Of a DNA stretch of 64,000 bases, positions 23,039-35,826 are shown piece after piece. The DNA comes from Ricordea florida (taxonomy: Eukaryota; Cnidaria; Anthozoa; Corallimorpharia; Ricordeidae). Every line of letters starts with the position of its first letter. Position 1 is the first letter of the stretch. The translations under genes were made by a program, and so were the position numbers. The notes beneath the pieces were generated by a model that saw only the letters and a program-made list of their open reading frames with translations, was not told where the DNA came from and searched no databases. The DNA is taken from the NCBI GenBank assembly GCA_949710005.1, contig OX453272.1:12175588-12239587 (forward strand), in the 5' to 3' direction.

Positions 23039-23262
23039 TATTGTGTGCTGGGGTTCGGTGTACTGCTGTAGAGTACGCAGTGAAGACAAATGATGTGCTT
23101 CACACAACTGCTTTATTAATCTCTCTAAAATGCTATTTACAATGATATATATAGTGGTATAATCACATGCTTGCGGTTAAGGTGTGCTATCCAATGATAA
23201 TCGGTTATCTAATGACTAAGGTATTCATATCTAAAATAGTAATTCTAGTAACGAACACTACA
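23039..23262 (-). repeat. 5' LTR of the gypsy element, intact
   Basis: A 224-bp LTR, TG...CA-like on the minus strand (TGTAGTGTTCG... to ...CACACAATA), followed directly by the primer-binding-like TGGCGACGAGG. Confidence 0.95.
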
Positions 23263-24242
23263 CCCTGGATGTGACAAACTGTGACCCGCCTATCAAAAAA
23301 TCCTAGCTACGCTCCAGGCAGATAGCCGCAATAGTGAAGCCCGGATAAATTCACGGGCTCGGATCTCCATTTGTCAGACGGATTTAAACAATTATTTTTT
23401 CTAAAGTTTTCGTAGGTTCAAGATTTCATCCTCGCCAGGAGCCGATCACTTGGAGCATTCCTCTCCTTTATTACCTCATGGTATGTACGTCATACCATGA
23501 GGTATAGTGATGGTTGGATTGGTCACTCCATTCCCGTTAGACAATTAATTTATGCATTAAATCCGCCTTAAATGTGAATTAGACAGGTTCTCCCCTGTCT
23601 ACCCTACTAAGTTTGGTTTTGCCCACAAAGTCGTGCAATTGTTTTATGTTCACATATGTGGGGTGAGGGGGTGAGACAAAGCGGCAGAACATGTTTACAA
23701 AATGGCGTCTGTTGTGTCGAGCCCGACGCAAAGATTGTCAAGGCGGGTTTTTGCTCCTTTCGCTCCATCTTTGATCAAAATGCACTTTTGAAGATCTCGC
23801 TAATGAACAGGAAATGTGTTCAGGAATGCTCGAGGGGAAAGAAATGGGTTTTAAAGTCGTAAAAGTGACGATGTCTCCAATTTGGACGACGAGTAATTGA
23901 TCAGTCGTAGCAAGAGTGCACAAAACGAACTATTCGGAATGAACTCTTTATGGTCTGGGGAAAGGACAGCAATTACCACATACCATGAGGTAGCTCGAAG
24001 GAGCCTTTGATAGTCTTAATCGGGTGTTTTGACAGAACTAGTTATTTTTAGAAATGCTTTTCGCACGCTGAATGATAGTGTGTTCGCCGAGTTTCGCACA
24101 TTTTGCAAAAGGAATATAGCTCCCAAGCAAGTTGTGTCTCCATATTTCATTTCCCATAGTTACGGGCCATTTCTCAGAACAATCAACTTGGCACTCCCAT
24201 AATGCCTTTCAGCGTTTGCGCATGTCATCGTACATTACAATA
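23263..24242. other. Intergenic; one short palindrome
   Basis: No gene. At 23472-23504 TACCTCATGGTATG and its inverse complement flank a 5-base loop; one arm recurs at ~23979-23990 (CATACCATGAGG). Confidence 0.45.
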
Positions 24243-24340
24243 AAAGATCAACTTCGTTCCCAGGGCTTTTTCCCTTAAAAATGGAAACGGCGGGAGCCAT
24301 TTTTGAAAGAAAAAAGCTCTGGAAACGAGGTTGATAAAAG
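24243..24340. mobile_element. Short foldback MITE
   Basis: ATCAACTTCGTTCCCAGGGC at the left end is mirrored by an imperfect inverse (GCTCTGGAAACGAGGTTGAT) at the right end around a ~45-base centre. CTCGTTTCCAG-type termini are common in cnidarian repeats (from memory). Confidence 0.55.
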
Positions 24341-24440
24341 ATAAGACCTGAAAACACTTCAGGGTTGAACGGGATTCGGACCCATTACTTTGCGATTCGG
24401 TGCAATGTTCTTGACAACCGAGTTATCAAACAAACTGGGA
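24341..24440 (-). mobile_element. tRNA-like SINE head
   Basis: On the minus strand a B-box-like GGTCCGAATCC (24382-24372) follows an A-box-like TTGATAACTCGG (24430-24419) at ~36-bp spacing, as in an RNA polymerase III internal promoter. The Pol III role is inferred; the A box is a loose match. Confidence 0.45.
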
Positions 24441-24710
24441 GCTGGTAATTTATGAGTTCGTAATATACCCTGTAATCGTCTTTGACAATCATTGGTGAAT
24501 GCAAAACAGGCTTTCGATTGGAAAATTTAGTGTTCTTTCTGTTCTGTTGTTTACATAAACGTATGCTTGACTAAAAGAAAAGCTTGACTATTTCGAAAAT
24601 CAAAAGGAAGAGCTTAAATGAGTGGAAGCGGGGTGGATCAACATTCATGAAATGGTAACCCTCAACCATCCGGACCTCAGTATTCGACGCTTCCACCGTA
24701 AGTATTTATA

Positions 24711-27536
24711 GGACTAGAAATACGACTCTCGCAAAAACCTCGCGAAGCTAGTTTTTGAATAAGTCACAATACTTTTATATTTTATTTTATTTTATATTTT
24801 ATTTTTTATATCAGCGTAATCCCTATTATTTAATTTGTTATGCTGTGTTTGGTACACAATTAGTGACACCTGGTGCAAATTACATGATCAGTATACTGCT
24901 CAGCACAGGGCTTGAAAATTGACCTTCATTTAGCTCTTTCACTGCCACTGAGATTGCACGAGAGGGAATAGAAGTAAAATTATTTGTTTTCTTGACAGGG
25001 AATACAGAGTCAATGAAGTATCACAATAATATTCAGTTAACACAAATTGAAAATTATTGTAAATCTTTTGAAGGTGAAATCTTGAAGAGTTGATATGAAT
25101 GATTGTGTTTACCACAGTGTAAAAACCTGGTTTCTTTTTGGAGTTGTATTTTCTTAGTCTCTACCGCTTTGTCTTCTTTGTTGTACATCACTTTTAAACA
25201 CAATATGTTCTTACACCGAGGATGAGTTGAATGCTCCAATTATTTTTTGTTTATGTTCTTTTCTAATAATTGCATGAGATTCATTGTAAGAAGAATCTTC
25301 TGATTAGATATTTTATTGTCTACTGCAGTCATTATTTCATTCCTAGGTAACCACAGATGAGAGCATTATGAATAGTGCATGTTTCAATTTGTGTACTCTC
25401 TTCAGTTGCAATGGTACCCCTAGTGGTAGATAGAAAAATTCCTCTTCCCTCAAAAGAGATGCCATGTCAACAGAAGTGTGAGAAACAATGTCCTTACATA
25501 AAAAAATGGGGGTAAAACAGTTGGAGTCTACAAAAACTTTGAATAAAGGTTTGGTAATAGTGAGTGCCAACTGTATAGTATGTGGTTGTGCTATTTTTAG
25601 GTCATATCATAAAAACAATACATGTAAGAAAGAGTTATTGAAATCTTAACATGTTGAAAAAGATTGCTGCACTATGTACTCCTGTAAGAATATAATGTGA
25701 AATCAACATCAATCAGTCACAAGTATATACCACATGAAAGTTTAATGGTGCTGTTACAGAAACAGGCAAAATATCCATACCCAACCAGAGAATAGTATAT
25801 TATTTTGAATATATGAAAATTTCTATTATCAAAACTGCAGAAGAAAGATTTATGATAAGGATGGTATTTCATCGAAAAAGTCATGGCAGCCAGAGGTATT
25901 GAACTTGTTACCAATGACATATAGTAACGAGACAAACTATCATTATATTATTATCATTATTATTATCATTACTATTATTATTATTACTGGTATTGATATT
26001 ATTATTATTATTGTTATATTTTTTATGTTAAACATAATATATTTTTATGGGGTGGGATGCATGTGCTAATCTTGGTAAAGGTATTGTTACTCTACTACTA
26101 CAAGCAATACAAAAATCTTCTTCATAGGCTTTCCATCAGAGGTGGTAGTAATCAAAACAGCTCCAAACAATACCATTTATTCTTAAAGGCTTAGAATCTA
26201 GTGCAGTCATTTGTCTATAACGTTTGTGTGGAAAATCATTCTTGAAAGCATACTTTAGGGCATTTAGGAAACTTGAAACACATGTTACTACATACAGCAC
26301 ACTTGCAATGAATATATGAGAAAGATTATAAACATTTTGGCATTACAAAATTTATTTTCTTCTTTATAAAGTTCTTTCAATGTAAAAGGTTAACTGTATG
26401 TTGTGGTTGTTATTAAAGCTTGATATTTGACATCATAAAAATGAAGTAAACAGCAGAAAGTAACAAGGTTAACATGTTATGTCTAACTTTGCAAATTAAG
26501 GCTTGAATTAGCATTTCATTTGTGGGAAAAGGGCAAGGGTTCTAGATAGCAATATTATCAGGGGGATCATTGAACTCTAAGGTAAAACTTACCCATTGTG
26601 AAAAGGCTATGAAACTTGTTGTCTCTATGCAATATTATTGAAATCTTTCAATCAGAGAATACATACATATATATATAGCAAAGAGAAATACTACTCAGAA
26701 GTAAGTAATAACATTTGCTTTATTTTCAAATGATGGCATTGATCACTGATTAAATTGCAGAACCAGTACTTTATAGTGACACTGGGTATATATTCTGTTG
26801 AAAATTCTAAACACAACTGCTACATCAAGAAAATTTACAATATTTTCACTGTTTCAATGATATCAGATCACATCGTTATAAATGATTGCTATAACAACTG
26901 CAACTCTCTGTGTTGGGAATTTCTTCAAAATGCAAACGCTATCGTTTTATTATGACAAATACCAACTTACATTCTTTTGTAATCTGTTGGTCGTCTTCCG
27001 ATTCCGTTTTTAGACATCTTCAATCGTTGAAGTCGTTCCTACTCGGTTTCCCTTCTAAGTCGTTTTGCTAAATTTAGTACGCCAATATATTTCGTTACGT
27101 AATCGTTCACTCATGTCCTGTATTTCTATCAATAACACATTCGAATTCAAAACTAACTTGATTGACTTCCTGGTCCTTTTCCCTGCTTTTTCGTTTGCCT
27201 TTTTCTGGAGCGAGCGGTTGTTGTCTTTGCTGCGATTTATGTTGTTATTCTCCCTGCTGTCGTTTCTCTATCCCTGCTTTGAGTCGTGCTTTCCTTGTGT
27301 TGATTTTCACGGTATTCGAACTTACTCGGCGACGATCTCGGGCTAATCTTTCTTGAATATCTCGGAGATCATCTTGCTGGGATGTACTTCCAGGACGAGT
27401 GAAATCGGTTTCCACAAAATTTACCTTACCTTCAAAAAGGCATCACCGAATTCTCAATGGCGGAAATTCAGCAGTTTTCAAGTGCGCTACTATTGCCAGG
27501 TAACCTGGCCTGCGAACGGACACCTTTAAAATATAG

Positions 27537-27603
<67 letters not shown>

Positions 27604-27611
27604 GCCGAGAG

Positions 27612-27665
<54 letters not shown>

Positions 27666-27754
27666 TAAAAACTCTCGGCTCGATTTACTCGGGCTTGCGA
27701 GCCACGTGGTCTGACCGGAACCGACACGATTAGTAACCTCGCTTCGCGAGGAAT
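24711..27754 (+). repeat. ~3 kb dispersed repeat, copy A
   Basis: Begins GGACTAGAAATACGACTCTC and ends CGCTTCGCGAGGAAT. It is collinear with copy B at 27988-30582 over most of its length (shared blocks at ~25985/28185, 26210/28860, 26700/29345, 27060/29940 and 27480/30380). The interior is AT-rich with TAT trinucleotide runs and no convincing gene. The beginning contains CCTCGCGAAGC and the end its inverse, so it may be a non-autonomous element with short subterminal inversion. Confidence 0.65.
27535..27668. repeat. Long (TA)n microsatellite flanking an inverted pair
   Basis: Two (TA)n blocks are separated by CGAGCCGAGAGTTTTT, whose inverse AAAAACTCTCGGCTCG follows the second block, giving a hairpin with TA-rich arms. 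Confidence 0.9.
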
Positions 27755-28403
27755 AAATATAGTCACACTGTCACTGACAGTTCTGACAAGAACTGTTATC
27801 TCCCGTTCACCACGGAGTTGAACCTTTCGGAATTGACGATTTGTTCCCTACACCGTTCGTCTCTGGGCATTGGCTGGCGTCAAGGATCAAATAAGTGTTA
27901 GATTTCTCCTCCCATATCGAGCCATTACAGCTAGACCAAAAACGTCTCAAAAGCAGAGAGAGGACATGGCAAATATGGAAAAAACAGGGACTAGAAATAC
28001 GACTCCCGCAAAACCTCGCGAAGCTAGTTTGTAAAGGACTCCTAATGGTTTTTCCTATGAGGTATAAAACCCCAATTTACGTATTTACTTATTATTATAT
28101 TATTTTTACTTTTTGTACTTTCTCATTTTTTGCAATTATCATGATTATTATTATCATATTATTATCATTATCATTTTTAATATTATTACTGGTATTGATA
28201 TTATTATTAGTATTGTTAGTTTTTATGTTTAACATAATATACTGTTATTGGGTTGGGGTGTATGTCCTAATCTGGGAAAAGGTATTGTTCCTCTACAACT
28301 ACATGCAATTCTGTTTTTCTTGTGAATAGGGTTTGTATCATAGGAAGTAAAAATTACTCAACTCTGAACAATACCATTTCTTCTTTTAAGCTTAGAATCT
28401 AGT

Positions 28404-28855
28404 CATGGTTGCCACAGCCATAAGATCTTTAAATTTCCTGACTTTTCCCTGACAAATGTAAAATTTCCCTTACCAACTAAATTGGAAAAGTCACAAATTA
28501 GTCCTGGTAGTGACCTCCAACCTCCTCTCACAACCAACCTCTCCACCCATTTATTTAATATGCTTTCAGAAAGTCACATACAGTGTACGTGGATTGATAG
28601 TTTCTTACGATAACCAATTCATGGAAAAAGGATTGATTTTCTTGGAAACCCAAAATCAGCTTGTCATTTAATTCTACCAATCCAACACATTTCATGTCAC
28701 ATTCTTGACCACACCAAACCAAAGCTGAATTGGCAAGAAATAAATTAGTAGTATTAAATTTCACTTTTCCCTGACTTGATTTGAAATTCCCTTACTTTTC
28801 ACTGACCTTGAAGAATTTTTTCCCTTACCATTTTCTGACCTGTGGCAATCATGCC
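28404..28855. mobile_element. ~450-bp MITE with TTGCCACAG termini
   Basis: CATGGTTGCCACAG at the left and CTGTGGCAATCATG at the right are inverse (13 of 14), flanked by AGT on both sides; copy A has the single uninterrupted AGT site. The interior has repeated TTTCCCTGAC. It is a known style of fish/invertebrate MITE (from memory). Confidence 0.8.
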
Positions 28856-29747
28856 AGTGCAGTCATTTGTCCATACAGTTAGTGTGGAAAATCATGATTG
28901 AAAGCATAGGGCATTTAGGAAACTTCAAAGACTTGTTATTACATACAGCACCCTTGCAATGAATACATAAAACAGCAAACAGAAAAACAGCTAAAACTTT
29001 TAGCATTTCAAACTTTAGTTTCTCCCTTGTAGAGTTTTTCCAATGTAAAAGGTCAACTGCATATTGTGGTTGTTATTAAATATTTGTATTTGACATCATT
29101 AAAATGAATTAAACAGCATTAAGGAAAAAGGTTAAGATGTTGTCTAATTTTGCAAATTAGGGCTTAAATTAACTTTTCATTTGTGGGAAAAGGGTGGGTG
29201 CTAAGAGAGTAATTCCCAGGAATGCATGGAACTCAAAGGTAAAAACCCATTTTGAAATGGCTATGGAACTTGTCTGTCCCAACGAAACTTTTTAATTACG
29301 TAATACATATATGTAGCAAAGAAATAGAGCAAAGAGAAATACTACTCAGAAGTCCGTAACGACATCTGCTTTATTTACAAATAATTGCATTGAACAGTGA
29401 TAATATTGCAGAACCGGTAACTTATTGTTTGGTATCTATTCTGTTGAAAATGCTGAACATAACTGCTACATCAAACAAATCTACAATATATTTTCACTGT
29501 TGCAATGATATCAGATCACATAATTATAAATAATTGCTATCACAACTGCAATCTCTGTATTGGGAATTTCTTTCAAATGGAAGGCAAACGTTTCACTACG
29601 AAAAATACCTACTTGCATTCTCATTGCAGTATTAATACTACGTGACTGTCATCTTTCATTTCTTTGCGGTTGGTTTCTGTTTCCCCTTTCCTGGCACTTT
29701 TTTCACGACGATATGGTAATCTGTTTTGTCGTTCGTCTTCTGATTCT

Positions 29748-29881
29748 GGCTCCTACTCCGTGTACCGGCACAGATGACGTAAAACAAAGCCAGACAATAA
29801 CAAACATGTTACTGAATAATTTTACACACAATGATGAAACAATGCGCTACGTCATCTGTGCCGGTACACGGAGTAGGAGCC
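29748..29881. mobile_element. 134-bp hAT-type MITE, 34-bp perfect TIRs
   Basis: GGCTCCTACTCCGTGTACCG starts a 34-bp arm repeated exactly inverted at the other end. The 8-bp duplication CTGATTCT flanks it (29740-29747 and 29882-29889). An 8-bp duplication with G-rich termini fits hAT. The perfect arms suggest recent movement. Confidence 0.9.
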
Positions 29882-30419
29882 CTGATTCTGTCTGCATGCT
29901 GGAAGTCGTTCCTACTCGGTTTCCGTTCTAAGTCATTTTGCTAAATTTTGTTCGCCAATTTCGTTATGTAATCGCTTGCTCATGTCCTGTATACCTAAAA
30001 CGAGTCTTTGTTTCTATCCATAACAAATTCAATATCCAATCTAACTTGATGGTAACTTGATGGTATTCCTGGTCCTTTTCCTTGCTGATTCCTTTGTTTT
30101 TTTTGAGCGAGCAGTTCTTGTCTTAGCTGCGATGTCTCTTGTTATCGTCCCTACCGTCGTTTTTCAATCTCTGCTTTGAGTCGCCGCTTCCCGTGTGCAT
30201 TTTTTGCGGCATTCAAACTTACTCGACGACGATCTCTCACCATTCTTTCTTGTATATGTCGGAGATCTTCTTGCTGGGATGTACTTCCAAGACGAGTGAA
30301 ATCGGTTTCCACAAAATTCGCATTATTTTCAAAACATCATTCAAGGAATTCGTAATGTCGGAATTTCACATGGAGTAATGTTGCCAGGTAACCTGGCCTG
30401 CGAACGGACACCTTTAAAA

Positions 30420-30440
30420 TATAGATATATATAAACATAT

Positions 30441-30471
<31 letters not shown>

Positions 30472-30472
30472 T
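30420..30472. repeat. (TA)n microsatellite in copy B
   Basis: Interrupted TA repeats at the position of the longer tract in copy A. Confidence 0.85.
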
Positions 30473-30582
30473 AAAAACTCCAGGCTCGATTTACTCGGGC
30501 TTGCGAGCCACGTGGTCTGACCGGAACCGACACGATTAGTAACCTCGCTACGCTCGGCCTTCGGCCTCGCTTCGCGAGGAAT

Positions 30583-32338
30583 TATTTATTGCAGTTGGTT
30601 CAGGAGCATTCATTCCCTTTAACATATAACTAGCTCAGTGTTACATGCAACTGATGACTGATGCAACTCTTTAGTTTTTTTGCAAATTCAGTCATTACCA
30701 GCACAAAAGTGCTACTATACTTTCACTCCGTCAGGTGCTGATGAAGCCTGAATTAGATTGCACGTGAAGCTTTCAGAAAAGGTTTTCATTAACCAGAGGG
30801 AATCACTGCTTACACTGTTCCCTATAATCCTTGTTCTAGTGTTTGGGATTGTAGATCCGGCACATTTTCCTGTCCTCTTCCTCGTAAAAAGCCCCTTATG
30901 TTGGCTCTTAAGAAAGGACCTCGCATCGCGCTGAAAAATAGTTAGTACAGACAGACATTTTTTGGAACAATTTGCTCTGCAAGTGTTTGCCGCAACTGTA
31001 GACGTTTGCTCAGTGGAATGCGAGCTGCCCGCAAAAAGAAACTCAGACGACGAGGAGCTCCCAAAACTAGAGTGCCTTTCTATTGAGGAAACTAAGTCAT
31101 CGGTAAGTCATGGTTGGAGCTTTTCCTTATTTAACTTCCAAGTTAAAGACGTATTAACCCTATTAAAAAGCGACAACTTGATAAAGACAGCTCAACTGGC
31201 AGTACATTAAATTGGCTCCTTATTCAGCTTTTTATCTCTTTCTTTACGGTTCTTTTTTAACTCAACGTTCCTTTCCTGGCAATATAATTTTTTTGGACAC
31301 TCATATTTTTTCTTATTTCCGGGCCCGCCTAGATTAGCTACGCTAATTGGGGGTCAGGTAATTCTGTATAAATATTTAAAATGATGCCAACAAAAAATCA
31401 TTCAATCAATCATTCAGAGTACATCATGAGTATGAAAGCATGCATATTCGCCCGGCGCTTGGACCAAAAGAACACGCCCATGAGTGCGTGCAAAACACGC
31501 ACCACGTAAATCCTAGAGGGCAACACCATTTTCAAAACACGAAAATTTGTATTGAAGGCATGCTAGCCTCATTACAAAGGCGCGCTTTACTGTACTTTGC
31601 TTAATAGTAGACGCGTGCTTGATTTATGCGCGAGGTGATTTCTGGGGGTCTTCCACTTAGGCGTAACTGTACAGAATAAATGCTTAACTGTAGAAAAAAA
31701 TGTCAGGGGTAGGAGGTATATGTTGTTGCCTGGCCTGCCTCGCCCCTATATTGGCGCATTTCACTATGTTAGAAAAAAACAAGCTTCCCATAAATACTAG
31801 TCCCCGTTCGAAATGAAGCTTTCTTTTTCTCAAAATTTGCATTCGTTTTCTTTGCGTTATTTTTGCGCATTCATTAACATTTTGGTACTGAAAAATACAT
31901 TATGTAGGCCTCAAATCAAGGGTTTTGTTATAGCAGATTTAAACCGATAAGAATCGGAGTTCTGTATCATTAGTAAAGTACACAAATTTTACTTCTCCTA
32001 CTTGGAATCAATCTCAACCCCTCCGCTTGCTAAAAGCATGCCTTGTTCAGTGGCATATGGTTTATCGGAGCCAGAAACTTCATTCTATTTACCATCAACC
32101 ATATTAGAAGACACTGAGACTAGTGCTACGGGAATTGAGTTTGAAAAACCTATTGAACACCTCAACAATTTCTTAAAAAGTAGAGACATAAGTCCAATTA
32201 GATGCTCTCTTAGGACACCTTGGAACGAGACCTTAAGATTGAGGGTTCCCTCTTAAACCGCAAACGCCAGCTAGCAGTTTACCGTTCGACGTTCGCCGTA
32301 TTTGCAAAATCTGGCTTTAAGAATTGAGGGCTAGTTTT
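30583..32338 (+). other. Region with two exon-like fragments, otherwise nothing recognised
   Basis: At ~30984-31101 an exon-like frame (DVCSVECELPAKRNSDDEEL) ends at a consensus donor TCATCG|GTAAGT. At 32002-32256 another frame contains LNNFLKSRDISPIRCSLRTP, which resembles a gene family recurrent in cnidarian genomes and usually transposon-associated (from memory). The two could belong to one gene, but I could not connect them. Low confidence. Confidence 0.3.
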
Positions 32339-33903
32339 GAGGGTCCCCAAAAGGTTTTTCGGGATCCGGGATTTGGCTTATTTGAAGGCCGGATTCGGGA
32401 TTTTGGAGGAAAAGAGGAACGAGATTCGGGATTGCAATTTAAAATGGGACACGGGATTTGGCGATTTAACGAAGCGGGACTCAGGAAATGTCATTTTGAA
32501 GAGCCGTGATCCGGGAAGTCCTGGACGAAAATGTACGAACACAATCACGCTGTCATCTTCAGGAATGTCGGAAACTGACCAGCAAAAGGCCATGACCCAG
32601 TCACGCGGCTATTGCGACCCCTCTGGCGATTTTTTGACCTCTTTTGTCTGTTTTCGTGAACCATGGTCGTAATAATATCCTTTGGATTCAATTTCACAAG
32701 CGACTCTTTGTAACCTTTTGTTGACCGTGAAATGTCAAGTGTCAAGATATTGTTTATAGATCAGCACGTGTGTCCTTAGACATAGGTCGTCCACGGATAG
32801 CGAGAAAGTCATTAGGCACGAGCTGGAACCCTGCCTTCTTACCTCTACCAGAGAGAGGTACAACCGGGTGAATTGGTCTCCCTTGAGCACTTTGTCTCGG
32901 TGGAACAGCAGGAAACAGAAACAGAAGAGGAAGATTGTATTCTTGAATATGATTCGTCGAGCGACGATGAGGATTTGGAAGAAGGGGACAACGACGAGGC
33001 CGACGATGATATTGGATCATTGGATCGCCAGGCATTAACATACTGATGAATAACAATAAAGCCATTGTAATATGCCTCGTTCTTTAAAAGAAACCGACAC
33101 ATGTAAATGAAGTGGCGGGGTATTCTAAAGTTGCTCCCAATTTCCTTCTTGGAACGGTTTCCCGATTTGGTAGAACTATTCGCTTTAATAACGGAATTGT
33201 TTTTTGACTGCTATGATTTATATTAAAGTGCCTACATGGTAGCGATCGTTTTAAAATTATCGCATTCATTTTAACAATCGTATTAAGCCAAAATAGCACT
33301 AGTAGAGTCTAGTACAACCGGTGTCGAAAAGGGTACTAGTGACAGCCTATTTGGCAGAGTCATAATGAATTTCAGTTTTTACACGATGGTTCTCAATGGC
33401 TGCGTTCGGTGAGAAAGGAATGTGAATGAAAAAGGTATCATAACTATCGTTGCAATGCACCAGGAGATTGTAGACGCGAGCTATGATGCCCACTTGTAAT
33501 GTGTTTATCCGATCGCTACCATCACCGAATAACAGAGTTCCAAGTGATATACTGATCAGGAAGGCATGTTTTAGGTAAAACCAAACCAGAAACAGGACAA
33601 GAAGGAAAAAAGGTAGAATAACGACCTACAAAAAATTAATTAGCGACGTAATTCAATAGAAACTGAAAACTACCGGATTAACGATGTCTTCGCTTTGTTG
33701 GAGAGAGCTTATTTCTTAATTCTCAGTTATTGGATTTGCTGCGAGGGAATCTGGACCCCTTCAAAAGGCCTTTTTACATTGAGGTAAGGAACGTTAGAAA
33801 ACGTTTATGACCGGGATCAGCCGATAAAAACCGTCGGGATTACGGGATTGAAGGCAAATTTTGGTCGGGATGGCGGGATTGAAGAACCCCACTGGGGACC
33901 CTC
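32339..33903. mobile_element. 1.57 kb DNA element, GAGGGTCCCCA termini, 6-bp duplication
   Basis: GAGGGTCCCCA (32339-32349) and its inverse TGGGGACCCTC (33893-33903) are flanked by AGTTTT on both sides (32333-32338 and 33904-33909). Subterminal zones are rich in GGGATTCGGGATTTG-like units on the left and CGGGATTGAAGG-like units on the right. Between 32860 and 33045 a plus-strand frame reads as an acidic C-terminus (CILEYDSSSDDEDLEEGDND), perhaps the remnant of a transposase gene. It is non-autonomous. Confidence 0.75.
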
Positions 33904-34159
33904 AGTTTTATCTAAGGACGTCTGCGCAGGAGGCTACATCTGTAGGCAATTTTTCGTTTTTTCCGCTTCGGGTTTCCTGTGGCTTTGGGCTCTCACGAAA
34001 GGATAAAATGAAGGTTGGCTGTGGAGGAGGCTAAAGAAAAAGTAACGTTTATCACTTTGTTCTTTTCTTTTGCCTTTCCCCTAATGCATTGTGCTTCTTT
34101 CAAAAGCTGGAGAAGCCGAGCTGGGTACGAGTCTGATGGAAAATATATATATATCTATG

Positions 34160-34584
34160 TACCGTAAATGCTCCATTTAGCCCCCCTCTCAAATAAGCCC
34201 CCCTCTCTATTAAGCGCCCCCCTTTCCACAGGAAAAAATTTCTTAAGCCCCCCTCTCTATTAAGTCCCGCCCCCCCCCCTCACCCCGCACCTTCTAATTC
34301 TACAACAAAAGAAACATGTCTGACGATTAACCAGGGACATTTAGTGATGTATTAAGTGCAATACAATCAGATGTTATTCGATCATGTAAATACATCATTC
34401 GTTAATGTTATACAAGATTAAAGTCACAGTTGATCACTTCCTAAAACAAAACAATGCCTTACTTAGCTTGTTCTTATGGTACTTCGCTTTGACGAAATTA
34501 AAAGCCTCCTCTCTATTAAGCCCCCCCTCTAGAGTGCCTGAAATAAATAAGCCCCCCGGGGGACTTAATAGAGCATTTACGGTA
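34160..34584. mobile_element. 425-bp MITE with 8-bp duplication (hAT-type)
   Basis: TACCGTAAATGCTC at the left and its inverse at the right are flanked by TATCTATG on both sides (34152-34159 and 34585-34592). The interior has C-rich TAAGCCCCCC repeats on both arms. The 8-bp duplication indicates hAT. Confidence 0.85.
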
Positions 34585-34592
34585 TATCTATG

Positions 34593-35314
34593 AGAGTAAG
34601 ATATGTGCTGTTCTGGTTAAAGGTACACTGAAAATGGATGACATGTACATTTTGGTTAGCTCATCTGGGGGCAGCTCCTTTAGGTTATCAAAGAAGTGAA
34701 GAAGGGGGTAGGGGGATAAATATTCTATAATCTCTAGACCCTCTTTCCCATATCCAAAGTATCCACAGGAATTTAGATGCATTCATTCTTACTCTGGTAT
34801 CTTGGATTTGCAAACTGAGGAAAGATAGCTTAATTGTTTTTCAAGTTTACCCCTCACATAGATTTGTGCATGTTGTCCTTGATTTACTCTGTGTATATTG
34901 GTACTGAAGAGAAAGTAAAGGTGTCACAAAAAAGTTCAGAGTTGGTAGTTATTACCATGGATTTAAAAATGTATTTAAATCTTTCATTTTTAAGGGGCAC
35001 TTATAAGCACTATATGAAAAAATAATATAAATCATTGTTTTATTTGAACAAATACAACTTTTTTAAAACTTTAAGAAAATAAATGATTAGGATTCGCAAA
35101 TAGAGTGATAAACAGTCCAGGTATTATAACATTTTATTATTATTATAACACAACATAACTTACAAGCAAACTTTTGGTTCTTTGACAATACTAGTTAGTT
35201 CGTGCATTGTTATAATAATTTTGAACACAAATTATGTCTTTTGCAGAGATTGGCAATAAAAATAGTAATCAAATAGTGAGAATCAAGATAAACGTTAATA
35301 CAAACACAACATAT
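34593..35314. other. Intergenic AT-rich; diverged 78-bp direct repeat at its end
   Basis: No gene. A ~78-bp block (ACTTACAAGCAAACTTTTGG..., 35158-35235) recurs diverged at ~35315-35391. Confidence 0.4.
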
Positions 35315-35550
35315 TCAACTTACATGCATAACTATTGGTTTTCTGACAATACCAGTTTGTTCATGCATTGTTATAATAATTTTGAACACAATGTTTTTTT
35401 GTCTTTTCTTGTTATGAGCAATATGGACTTTTGCATCATAAATTTTTAGTTTTTGTGGCAAAGTATTAAAATTAAAACACTCTTGACTTAATTCGACCAG
35501 CTTTTTCCCTTGCTCAGAAATAGAATCCAAAGTATCTGACTTCCAGTAAC
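35315..35550 (-). pseudogene. Protease-family linker fragment left of the gypsy insertion
   Basis: A minus-strand frame (LDSISEQGKKLVELSQECFN, then LPQKLKIYDAKVHI) resembles the segment LDLEKILNVGNELYEVL...LPDNVNI of the remnant at 38.3-38.8 kb. It is probably a second, tandem copy of the same decayed protease gene, now separated by the LTR element. Confidence 0.4.
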
Positions 35551-35561
35551 TACATGGTTTT

Positions 35562-35665
35562 TGTTACGAGATTAAGTATACGCATCGCCCCAGGCCACCC
35601 TGTGTATGTATTAATTATCATAATTATAATAAATGTGTGTTAACCATCATGGCGTGCATCAAACA
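35562..35665 (+). repeat. 5' LTR, 104 bp
   Basis: Identical base for base to 37942-38045. Confidence 0.95.
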
Positions 35666-35826
35666 TGGTGTCAACTAGTGGGATCACCGATTCATCGCAG
35701 AGTTCAAGCCTCCGCGAGTTTCGTGGAAAGAAAACCGGCCAAACAGAAAGCCCAAAGATCCAGTGAAACAAAGAAGACGTGACAGGCCTGGATGGTTTAT
35801 TAAACCAGAGATTCAAGACGATTGCG

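Larger units (their letters stand above)
18019..23262 (-). mobile_element. Ty3/gypsy LTR retrotransposon, full length but defective
   Basis: Two 224-bp LTRs (right 23039-23262; left 18019-18124 plus 18913-19030) enclose gag-pol on the minus strand. The 5-bp target duplication CCCTG is present on both sides (18014-18018 and 23263-23267). Next to the upstream LTR the minus strand reads TGGCGACGAGG, a primer-binding-site-like sequence; next to the other LTR is a purine tract (GTGTGGGGGAA). Order gag, protease, RT, RNase H, integrase is that of Ty3/gypsy. Frameshifts in gag and at two places in pol and catalytic-site changes make it inactive. The LTRs differ at a few positions, so it is not brand new. 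Confidence 0.95.
27988..30582 (+). repeat. ~2.6 kb dispersed repeat, copy B
   Basis: A second direct copy of the 24711-27754 unit, 230 bp downstream. It carries two insertions absent from copy A (28404-28855 and 29748-29881) and lacks part of the TAT-rich beginning and most of the long TA tract. Confidence 0.65.

Noticed and set aside
24372-24430. A functional tRNA gene
   Set aside because: The A box is weak and no cloverleaf can be folded; SINE-like A/B boxes fit better.
27443-27766. Frames rich in IYIYIY
   Set aside because: Direct translation of a (TA)n microsatellite.
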